From Dipylidium caninum (lineage: Eukaryota > Platyhelminthes > Cestoda > Cyclophyllidea > Dipylidiidae): a stretch of 64,000 bases of DNA. The stretch lies in contig QEYB01000412.1 in assembly GCA_017562135.1 (NCBI GenBank), positions 124,001-188,000 on the forward strand, read 5' to 3'. How positions within the stretch are numbered: position 1 is the stretch's first letter; every line of letters begins with the position of its first letter. This document shows positions 24,887-35,501 of the stretch, in pieces. The notes beneath the pieces are model-generated. The model worked only from the letters and a program-made list of their open reading frames with translations, ran no database searches and had not been told where the DNA came from. The position numbers and the translations under genes are program-made.

Positions 24887-27800
24887 ATGATGTCTTCAGT
24901 ATCATACGATGCCTCCGCTACAACTTCCGAAACACTAAATCCTTCACATTCTGGTGACGTTCCTTTAACTTCCGGCGCCACGCCTGTCCTCGACTCCACT
25001 GGTGCCTCTATGCGCCGCACCGTCGCCCAACCTATCAATGCCTCCCTTGATGCCTCTTATATGTACCAATACGTTTCTCCTCCACTTTCCACCTCTTCGT
25101 CTCCCTACGCAACTACCACTCGTGATCAGTTACTCAACCCGCTGCCTTACCCGCTCCATCCTTTCTAGATTATGCTGCCGCTACTGGTCAGTTGCCTTAC
25201 TACTGTCGTAAGTTCTACCAAGATTTATCCTTTTATATTTTGTGCTAGTTAGAGTGTTTAATCTGCTTCCAAGGGGTTCAAACTCCTTCCCGGCCCAAAA
25301 TGTGAGGTGAACTTTACCGCCGAGGATATACTATTTTCGTTCACTGAAATACGATATTTTGTCATGATCAAAATCAATTTGGGATTAGTCATATGTGTTT
25401 GACTTTATCTGATTTTTATATCAATGCAGAATTTGCTCCCCGAAAGTAGTTTATTATTGGCTGCTAATTTTTCCTGCAATCTTAAATATTTTTTTTAATT
25501 CAAACATTGCCTCTGCTGCAACTTGTTTTACCCTCACTTTAGACCCTTTTACGGATTCTCAAATATATCGTTGAAGGGATAACCCGGCAGGAATAAATTC
25601 AATTTTCTATTTTCATTATAATTTAGATCACTGCTTTAATTTGTATAATTTCGTAATTTCTAGGGATTCTAACCTTGTCGGCCTTTTTAAGGATTCGGTA
25701 TTTTCCTTTATTGATTTGAGTTACGATGAACGCGTTATCTAAGGCTATTTAATAAATGAAATCTATTCAATTCATAGTAAGGTTAACTTTTCTGCCCATT
25801 TTTGTATAGTTTTTTCCCGTTTCCATTTTTGTCATTCAGTTCTATGTTACTTCAGTGTCTCTATTTCAGTCTCATGTGTTTTTATTTTCCCATAAACTCT
25901 ACCCTCTTAGTTTAAATTTTTAATCTTCAGTCTTTGTACATTCATCCCCCAATGGTACCGATTTTTCTCGTCTAAATGTTAACCGTCTACAGCCCTTGAT
26001 TTTGGCTTGAAGCATTCTGCTGTGCTAATTAAACTCGCTACAAAAGTCAGATTAAGGTTTTACTTTTCGGGTTCCCGACTGTCATAGTCTTTTTCGCTAC
26101 TAGTAACTTCAGGTATTCTTAGTTGGTGATTATTTCGATATTACCGTTAATGGTTAGAGTCTTGGATATGGATCCTTTGAGGCTTTAGATTTATGCCTTA
26201 CCGTAGGTAGATCTGGGTGCAAGCATCAAGTAGACGTTTTCTTATTGTCTTGCCTTATACTATGTGATACTTTGCAATAAACCTATTTCATAATGATATT
26301 GGCTCCGAAAGAGAGTTATTCGGTCAAATGCGTCTTAAATCGTCATTATTTATTACTCTATGCAGTTCAGGTAATTTTCACTAGTTTCATCCGCCTTCAG
26401 TTCTCTCAATTCTAATATTACTCAGCTCATTAACATGGTACATAACTTGACTTTGAGGCGACTGACAAGTACGCTTTCGTGTTTTTAACTAAACTTTTTA
26501 GTGTGGGTTTACGATGGTTTAGTTAAGCATATTGTTTCCCTCTTTTATATCGTTTTGGCATCCCACAACATCCATTACCTATTGGAATGGCTATGCCAGA
26601 GATTCCTTTTTTTATCACATGAAAATCGTTGAGTGCCTTTTATCTTTGAGAGCGTCATGAGTGCCTTAAGTGGACGTATCGTTCCTTTTCTGTGACTGAA
26701 GATGAGGCGAACTTGCTCTTTGTGCACTTTTAACTTTTATTGTGAGCATTATCAGGTTTGTGGATCTGGTGGTATTTTTACTCTTAATAAACTGGATCCC
26801 TTCTAATTGTGATGTAACGTTAGTATAAGTGTCTCCATCTCTCCATAGAGTACTTGGACTCGTTCTCTCTTTGTCTTATGTAGCCCAGTATCTTCAGTAT
26901 CCCCCTAACCGAGGCTTACCAACAACAGGCATTGGATCCAAGCGGTGCCTACCAGTTCTTAACTCCCACAATTCCACTGGTTGCCCAGGATGCTGCCATT
27001 CCACAACTGGCTCCCCCTACCACACAAAGTACTAGTAGTAGATCTACGCCAGCCGCCGCCGTTTCAACCGCAGTTACGACTAATAATAGCATACAAAAAC
27101 GCCGGTTGTCTTCGCCTCTAGTTCAGGAAAAGTACCATCAACAGCAACAGGTGCAGAGCCAACAGACCAGTATGGCTGTAGTACCAACTGCTGTGAGTGC
27201 ATTTTCATTGAAGATTTCTCAGAGATTTTAATCCTGTATTTGATTTCACTAAAAATCGTTGCATCTATTACTCTTCTCACTTTACATGCTGGTTGTAGCT
27301 TATAACTCTTTAGTACTCGTATCTGTGTTTTGATTCCTTGTAGAATTGTTGTAGTAATGTTTCGGTTTTTATCCGACATCAATTTTCCTATTGACTACTG
27401 ATTTATTTCGAGCTAAGTGTTTCGTGTTTATTTGGAGCCATCTTTGGGACTTGCTCTTTTACTCATTTTTCAAGAAAGATTGCTTCTACATTTATTTCTT
27501 CCTGTATTTTTTTTGTTATGTTGCATCCCGTTTCGATATCTGTAATGTGCTTTTACAGGCTTTTCACGCGGCATCTGTTTAACCTTTGCATAGTCAAGGT
27601 AGTCCTCCATACTTCGAAATTTTATAAAACCCCATACGTTGCTAACAAGATATACAGAGAAGATTAATTTGTACTTCCTCTGTTGATTGTGTTATATTTG
27701 CTTCCGTCTTCACGGACTTGTTGAGGAGATATTTGTATTCTTTAACCTCGAAAACTTGGCATTCACTTCATAATCCCATATTTTGAATACCGAAACGTGG

Positions 27801-30800
27801 CTTAACCGCCGAAGTTTATGCTTTCCATTGCCTTCCAATGCTATGGAATGAAGCACAGTTTCTCCATTACCCGAGCGTTGGTTTCATAGCGTAAGTGTCC
27901 AATTGATCTACATGAAATGATAATTTTGTATATATTGGATGAACTATGCGATAAAAAAATTTTCTACAATCATGGTGCTGAGTCTATTGAGCTTATTGAG
28001 GCATTTGCAAATCACCTTGAACAACTCAAATGAGATCAACTTTCATAGAGAGGTTAGCAGTGCATTTCATGCACCGAATTGTACTAGACTTTGTGCGAGG
28101 CCTTCCAGGTTGGCAGCGGGACGCCAGGAAGTTGATGTTTTTTCCCACGCGTCCAGACGTGTCCATTTGATCTGCGCAGCGCAGGGCATCGCTGTGCCGA
28201 CGTCGGCGGTGCCGTCACAGGCGGTGTGAACTGCGGGCGTGTATACGAGGCATCGATTGATTGCCAACAAGCGCGTACACCATTCACACATTAGCGCACA
28301 TACACACATACACGCCAGCGCAAATACACACACACACACACTGGATCCGCGTCATTCCAGCTAGTTAACCAAACATCCGATGCACCAGTCAAGCATCACC
28401 CACTGTCGCTGTGCCGCGCTGTCTTTGTCACTGTCACAGTCTCCATTGACGTGGGTATCTGTTTCAGTGTATTTATCGCATCTTTCCTTATCTTTGCTTA
28501 CGCGTTATAAGGAGTGTAATTTGATCACCAAGGGGTTATAATGATGTACGCGGAATAGTCGAGATCGGCGATGGTGAAGCTTACTCCATCTCCGGCAGAA
28601 GAAACTCTGGAATGCTTAGTTCATTTTGGGATTAACGGTAGTTTAATCCTACCTTCGTTTACTCACTTTGAAGGTTCATTCCTTTATCCCCTAAATCTGG
28701 AAGTAGTTGAGTTTTAACTTCAGCTACAAAGAATTTAATTTTTAGTGTAACTAAGTGGCGCTCACTAGGTTTCTTCTGTAAACTTCTCGAGGTCGAATTT
28801 TTGATGAATTCAACTTCCAATAGGTTTTTATCTTTTTAACGTTAATGTCTGATTTTTATTATGGTCTTCGAAATTCATCCTCACTCTCGTTTGGTGCTTT
28901 TACCCACTAGTCAGTCTTCTTGATTAACCATCCAACCAATCAGGTGAAACACCAATCAATTAAGGTATAAGCCAAGCTTTACTTGCAACTGCAGCACTGT
29001 TGCACAACTACTTCTTGTTACTCCTGTTATGATGACAGCCCTCATTCTTGGCTCATTTGTCAGATGGCAAAAATTTATTCCAACTTCTCTAGACGTAGCT
29101 TGTTGTATTACGGAAAACTTGTTAGAATTGGTTTTCCGTCTACTGGCACCCTCCATCGTGTCTTCTTCCACTTACACGTCAGCTTGAACTTTAATGAGGT
29201 TCCAGCGTAACTTCATACATTTCGTTTTATTCACTTGGCCCAGGTATGCACCCTAGTTAATTGAATGTTAGATGGCTGTGGGCACTTGTGTCACGTTCTT
29301 GAAAGCTGCAATGATATCAGTTTGATCAGCCGAGTATTACTTGTAAACTGTGGATTATTTTGAGCGGGGAGGGGGATGCCCTCATGTTCCATTATTGGTC
29401 CTTGTGATAGACAAGACAGACATCCTCTTGAGAAGTGATTCGACAATAGCCATTTCTTAGGAATCTGGCGGAAATACCGCGAGACCTAGGCTCTAGGGGT
29501 TGTATTGTATCGTAAGCGGAATTATTCGCGAGGGAAAGTAAAACATTGTTAGGAATATGGATTCCAGAGCGATGTACTTCCTTACATTCTTACTTTGACG
29601 GTAGTAAGCTTTTTTCTTCCAACTTTACTCTCATCCGTAAGAATGTGTAGGTTACTGTTTCCTTTTCTCTATCCCCCATGAACTTTCTCAGCTCTTGGCA
29701 TTTGGAGACGGACACGGGGGAAATAAAGTCACGCTAGGAACGAGGTAATTTGAAGTCTGTACTATTACCACAAGGGAGAACTTTATTGTAGAAGGGAAAT
29801 CGACTGCCTTTTGCCCTTAGGGCAAAAATTCATCTAGTATTACTGATCTATTGTTTCTTTAAATTTCCCAAAACCACCCTAAATGCAATGCCGTCACCCT
29901 ATTTTTTTGGAATGCACATGTTTGAAGGCGTTACACACCTAATAAAGATGGCCTCCACGCCCTAAATTCCAACCTCCTAGCCTTGAAGGACATCTTCATG
30001 CTTCATTATGGAGGCGAGGCAAAAATCTTCTATGTTCTTTGATTAGATTTTTTATAGGTTTCTAATTCTTCGAAATGCCACCGAAATGGAAACTAAATGG
30101 GTGAATTTAGTGTTAAATCAACGAAAGGACCTTAATTTTAACCGCATTAGATAGATTCTCCACCTGGCCTGCCAACCAGCCAAATCACGAGCCGTGCGTC
30201 AACAGCTGTTTCCATGGTGTTCTGCTACTCTTGTGCTGCTGCCTTTGTCATTGCCTCTATTTCCCTTCTACTAGATTCATAGTTTTTTGCGCATGATATT
30301 CCTCTTAACTGACCGGACTTCAAGCCACAAACTATGGGGCTGAGTTCTAAATTCACCCAAAAATACTTTTTTTTCATCTTCTTTTATTTCTTCAGTTCCC
30401 TTTTAATGAGGTCCACCTTTCCTCCAAACAGGCACTGTGTCAGAGTGCTTTCTTTTCACTGAAGGAGGACGTGAAACCACCTTTTAGCGGTAGTTGAAAT
30501 TCCGTCTTTTCTCCGCTCACGAATTCTCAACTCAATTTCTCTACTTATCCATCTGAAAGGGAGATTGTAAACTTTTGTTGGTTCTCCACCCTTGGCGTGG
30601 ATTCTAAGTATTGAAACCTTGTAAACTGATTTTTATTTTGAATAATTGTCATTTTAGATTTAGACTTCATGTCTTATGGAAGTTGTGATCTACTACTTAC
30701 ACTGTCATCTCAATACATAGTTACGTTTTCATTAGTCTTTAATGGTACGTTATTATAGGAGGTACAGAGGACGAGGTTTCGCACTCGGAAAAGTCGACTC

Positions 30801-33800
30801 ATCTCTACTTGTTCCACTCTCATGGAACTTCATCATTGTTAGATTAAAATTCCCTCTGATGGCCCATAGAATTCGTATTTACTGGCTAGAACAACACCTA
30901 ACCTGCAAGGGGAACGATATTTAAAACTAGTTCATTAAAAACTCATTTGTCTTTAGGCATCAGCGCCACCTGTTTACGAAGTGGCCCAACCATCACAAGG
31001 TCGTAGCTTGGACGCTGATGGTGTTGTGAATGGCAGTTTCTACAGTGCTCTTCTTGCTGCAGATCAACGCCAACAACAACAACAGCAGTTTTATGCAGCC
31101 GCGGCTGCAGCTGCCGCTGCCGCCGCTTCTTGTTATCCCATGGACCTCCAACTCTACACTGCTCCACGAATAGCTCCAGATCCTTATTGGACTACACGTC
31201 AGCAGATTGCGTGGTATTCAAGGAGTCATCCTACTCCGCCGCCACAAACCGCCCAAACTAGGGACGAACAACAGTCCGCGTCAACCTATCAGGACTGTTA
31301 TTATTCGGATCTGGCTGCTGCTCTTCACAACATGCGCCTATGTCGTCATGCGGGTAGTAGCGGTGGAGGTGGAAGTGGTGTACCTAGTGAACGTGGGACT
31401 TATTCACCAATCCAGTATGCTGGTTGGGCTTATCCTACGGCGTCGCCCTCATCACAGACGTCTTCATCACCCTTTTCTGCACTGTATGGTACTCTGGGCG
31501 CAACTTCGGCACCACATCCACAGTATCCCCCACAAAACCGCCATGGCCACCATCACCATCATCCGGTCCCGAGTACAGTCGCGCCTTCCTCGTCTAATGC
31601 TGCCGCGGCTCCTAGGTTGCATCAAGCCCAATTTGATCCGGAAGAATTAGTCCGCTTCTGTCCTGGGTACGCCGTTAGATACGCCTACGCTAATCAATTT
31701 TAACGTTATAGTTTCTATACACTCTGTCACGAGATTTGGCATGATCTCATCATTAGTTTAACCTAATTCCTCCCCCCTTACCCTATTCGTTCAATTGGTC
31801 GGGTCTTCCGAGTCAAAGGATGCGTGTTTAAATCACTGGGATGCCTCTAATGCACTGTCATGTTATCTTAACTCTGGTAGCTTATTCTCATCCTTGGCCT
31901 TAAAACCTCAAAGAGTTAACTCATCCTTACTGAAACGGCCTATCTTAGTAACTCAAATTCAGGGTGTACTTTCTCATCAAACTGTATCGCCATCTTTGGG
32001 AAAATACTTCCATTTGAGATACTTGTCTATTGCAAATTTTGTAAAACGGTATTCGGCTGTTCATGTATATGTTAGACCCTTTAATCTGCGCGAACGTTTT
32101 CATGTCAGTCGTAATAGGGTTGTTTTGAGAATTCCGGGTTCTTTTAAATCAGTGAAGCACCAGAATTCTTTTATGTGCCCTTTTTCTCTACTTTCCCAAT
32201 TTTCATGTTTGTGAACGATTTAGTACATTTTCCCGCCTATGGCCTTTTCGTCCTGCGACTTTGTAAGAGTACATAAGACTTCTTGGGTGTTTTGAGTTTA
32301 ACTACCATGGTAATAGGCTGAAACATCTCATGACTGAAGCCTCTTTCGACGGCGCTCTGGCCATCTTCTAAGTAGTTGAACTTCTCGCCCCCTCCTCTGG
32401 TTGACCTCGCATCTAGATAAGACTACCTCCTGTCTTTTTCCTCTTGTTTGACAAGCATATTTAGTCATGTCTACATTGAGTCCCACTCTTCATTATTCGT
32501 CTTTCGTAGCGGCGTTTATGCTGATTCCGGCACGAGGGGATCCGTCCGTTCATCCCAATATGAGGCATCATTCCTATTTTCTCGCGCGTGTAACACCTCA
32601 CCCATTGTTGGCTTAAACGTTGGTCGCGTTTTCTTCCTCCATTTCGATATCTTTCAGAATAAATCCACCGGAACTGGATCCAAGTCTGGTGTGGCGAACG
32701 CGCTACTTTGTGATTAAATCGAATTCCACAAGGAATGTAATGCTTTCAATCCAACATGGAGTTTGGTGTTCAACGCTAGCCGGAAATGATTGTCTCAATA
32801 GAGCCTACCTTTCTATGCAACAGAGTCCCAATCCACCTTCATCTTCACCAACATCTACCTCACAGTTCCCAGAGGTAAGCTTTCTGGATTTGGTGCTTCC
32901 TTAACTCCCCGCTAAATTATTAATATTTTACTAATCAGAGTCCACTCCTGGGTTGATGTCAAAATCGCTCTGTTGGAGTTGATTGTTAAAAGTTTTTACC
33001 TCATTTTCCATTGTATTTGAGGATATTTCTAGAATTCACATTGCTGGTTGACCAGTAGGATTTTTTGTCTTCTGTGGCGCATTACATGAAGAAAAAACGC
33101 ACCTACTACTTCCACTACTTGAAAGAATAGCCAAGGACCAAATCGCATCAACATGCCTGAGAAATTCATGTTTGACATGTGAACTTTTTTTTCTCATTTT
33201 CACTCTTCAGATGTGACATTGGCTCAAATCTCTTTTTTCATTTTTGTTGAATGAATCATACGAGCTCTGCTGTCTTGATATCTATTTGTTCAATGACCCA
33301 ACTTCCTCTTTCTGCCCCAGTCCACTGATGGTAACGTCACCAACACGTCAGTAACCTCTACGACGGGCGGCGAAGGGTCAGAAGCCATACCGACACAAAC
33401 ACCACCGGGTCGCGTCCTCCTCTTTTTTCTCTGTTAACACCTCAGGCTGTTTCTGTGGTGTCGCAGAGATGACCAGCCCCGTCGACAAGATGAAGCAGTT
33501 AGAAATTTGGCAGGATAATCGATGGCGGGGTGCCTTTAGTGTGCGGTGGATTTACGCCAAGGTGAAACGTTTCCTTTTCATCATCTCTTTTATATTTTCT
33601 ATCCCCTACACCCTTTTTTATTTACTGCTTTTACAATTGTCAAATAGTTTCCCCTTTTCCATTCTCCCTCTACTCAGATCTCCCCCTAGGTAGTTAGTCG
33701 GAAACTAGCACATTGTGCCTTTTCAGCTCAAATGAGTTTGAATTTCGCATCTATCACTTCAAGGGAAGGTATATCAGCCTCTTAACTTCGTAACCCTGGT

Positions 33801-34100
33801 TGAGTCTTACACTTCCTACCTTAGACATCTCATTTTTGTACCCTCGCTCTACCCACACCCTGGGCGAAATTATACCCCCAGTCCCATTTGACGGTGTTGC
33901 TTAAGTCTGTAACTTCTTGGCTGCAAATCGACTATGTGTGTTTTTTATGGCGTCTCTGTAGAACGTTCCAAATCGCCTACTGCGTCACATTCAAGTGGAG
34001 TCGGCGGAGAATAGAGCAGTGACCCATCTGCGTGACACCAACGAAATTTTGCCGGCCTCAAAAGGGGAAGAAATGCTTCAGATCATTCACAACAACTGGT
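24887..34100 (+). CDS. YTHDF: YTHDF-family N6-methyladenosine mRNA reader
   Basis: Cytoplasmic reader of m6A in mRNA. Exons: 24861-25207 (ATG at 24887), 26889-27192, 30957-31666, 32658-32874, 33321-33561, 33962-34098. The N-terminal part is disordered and Q/A/P/Y-rich (a run of Gln then Ala in the third exon), as in YTHDF proteins. The YTH domain starts INPPELDPSLVWRTRYFVIK and continues with GVWCST, FSVNTSGCFCGVAEM, EIWQDNRWRG, FSVRWIYAKNVPN and LRHIQVESAENRAVT. The three aromatic-cage Trp are present (codons at 32764, 33508, 33523). From the third exon on, junction phases agree (31666/32658 phase 2; 32874/33321 and 33561/33962 phase 0). Two apparent one-base frame breaks lie in T-runs (25162-25164 and 33423-33428), and the acceptor and phase of the second exon are unresolved. 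The last junction gives TGA. Domain identity is secure; whether the locus is intact is not. Confidence 0.85.
25208..26888 (+). other. YTHDF intron
   Basis: AT-rich, T-rich intron between GTAAGT (25208) and a CCCAG acceptor (26888; alternatives at 26897 and 26913). The phases of the two flanking exons do not match cleanly in every frame, so a small exon could be hidden here. Confidence 0.55.
27193..30956 (+). other. YTHDF intron, 3.8 kb
   Basis: Starts GTGAGT and ends TCTTTAG, phase 0 on both sides. It contains a short (CA)n tract at about 28326-28341. No gene recognised on either strand. Confidence 0.65.
30957..31703 (+). CDS. YTHDF: YTHDF Q/A/H-rich exon with optional read-through stop
   Basis: Opens ASAPPVYEVAQPSQG, then a Gln run (QQQQQQ), an Ala run of eleven, a Gly/Ser patch, a His run (HHHHH) and FDPEELVRFCPG. 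A donor GTACGC at 31667 in phase 2 joins exactly to the YTH exon at 32658, forming the glycine of CPG-INPPEL. If that donor is not used, the frame runs on for 12 codons to a stop at 31701-31703 (ending YAYANQF), which would make a protein without the YTH domain. Low-complexity sequence of this type drives phase separation in YTHDF proteins of other animals; here that is inference. Confidence 0.75.
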   Translation, partial: ASAPPVYEVAQPSQGRSLDADGVVNGSFYSALLAADQRQQQQQQFYAAAAAAAAAAASCYPMDLQLYTAPRIAPDPYWTTRQQIAWYSRSHPTPPPQTAQTRDEQQSASTYQDCYYSDLAAALHNMRLCRHAGSSGGGGSGVPSERGTYSPIQYAGWAYPTASPSSQTSSSPFSALYGTLGATSAPHPQYPPQNRHGHHHHHPVPSTVAPSSSNAAAAPRLHQAQFDPEELVRFCPGYAVRYAYANQF

Positions 34101-35017
34101 GAGCTCGCGACACTTGATTAAATACCTCAATGATTTCTGTTATCCCTGTGATTAATTTAGAATTAGAACCTTTTGTCATTGAATTGATAAGCCTATGATG
34201 GCCAGTAGATTAGTTGTGACGGTGGACAAACGCCGTCGATGCATTCTCTTGGCCCCTTAAACTCAATCAGTTGGGCAGGAATGATAATTGCAACCCTTAT
34301 TGTCCCCTTAATATCAGTGTTTGCTTTCCTTTCACGCCATTTTGTGCACATAAATACTAGAGTGTTTATCATGGGTCTTTGAACCGAATTGCCCATCTAA
34401 AGCGGCGTAAATTTCCAGAGTATTCAAATATTTTCACGCGGTGGAGCTATCCGATCTGTGCAGAGTGTTATGTCATGTTAGATGCGGGCTTTTTTGATGG
34501 GTCATCATTCGTTTGGCATAGAAATCCTTTCGCGGACTTTCAATTTCATGCCTTATGCAACCACAGGTCTGCATAGTTTGAATGTGCCATTTTTGACTTT
34601 CACCTATGCAAATCATGGCAACGACTGCAAAGTCTTGAAGTCAAATTATGACATTGCTCTACTGGTCCTTCGAGGTGTGATGACACCGACGAGGCATTTT
34701 TTGCGCATTTTTCTCTTGAGTGTCTTTACCACCTTTGTCGAATAAGACCTCTTCCGGTTTCACGTAAAAAATTTCATTTGACAATTGGCATTTTAAAGTT
34801 TTTCACCTCATTTACAAAGGAGTCCCTTCAAGATGCACAGCAGTTCTACAATTAATGAGGATTTAGATAACGAAAGTCAGGGAACTGCGTGGTTATTTAC
34901 AAAATAACCGGTTAATTGAATTGTAAGCCTTTCGATGTGGCTGATGTCCTCGGCGAGTTGAAAGCACTTTCTTCTCCACTCATCAGTAGACATTTCGTTT
35001 TTTATTTATTTTTGCAG

Positions 35018-35090
35018 ATTTGCCGCACAGTTCATCCTGCCAGTGTCTATTTGTGATTTCCTCGATACGTATGAGTGCTCGCTTGTTTGA
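35018..35090 (+). CDS. Candidate last coding segment of YTHDF
   Basis: After the acceptor TTTTTGCAG, the phase-compatible frame reads FILPVSICDFLDTYE before a stop. It resembles the SIFDDF-HYE helix that closes YTH domains of YTHDF proteins. Joining it to the exon ending at 34098 creates a TGA at the junction codon, so either one base is wrong, another exon lies between, or the protein ends at the junction. A different frame of the same region stays open to 35352 and is Ser/Pro-rich. AATAAA at 35496 supports the gene ending near here. Confidence 0.35.
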
Positions 35091-35495
35091 GTGTACAACA
35101 CCTACTTTCTTTCGGGTTTTACCCTCCCCCCGCCCCGCCTTCCGCCTTCTTCCGTCCCCTCTTCTTCATACTCTTTCTCTCCTTCATTTTTTTTGTACCG
35201 ACGGAATCGATCTCAGCTCTCCGCCTGTGATTTCGCCATTTCACTCACCCGCCGACCCACTCGCCCCACCGCTATCTTCCTTTCCATCGTCCTCACACTC
35301 ATCCATTAACCAGCCAACACCGTATGTGCCTTCCCCGAAGAGTCTGCGATGATGTTGCTGTAACGGGTCTTAGTGCTTATACTTCTTTGGTATATCCTTC
35401 CTCTTCATCCCCCGCCCTCATCTTCTTGTCTCCCCCCTTCCCCTCTTAACCCACCTTTTGGGCCACTTCTTTTAAGCCTTCAGACAAATTGGACA

Positions 35496-35501
35496 AATAA
35501 A
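35496..35501 (+). terminator. Polyadenylation signal AATAAA
   Basis: Canonical AATAAA on the plus strand about 400 nt after the candidate last YTHDF exon; likely 3' end of that gene. Confidence 0.5.

Noticed and set aside
25265..25285. GGTTCAAACTCC resembling a tRNA B box
   Set aside because: No A box or cloverleaf can be folded around it; it lies in a YTHDF intron.
31795..32214. 139-codon plus-strand frame between YTHDF exons
   Set aside because: Lies in the intron between 31666 and 32658; no motif, no splice support, unrelated composition.
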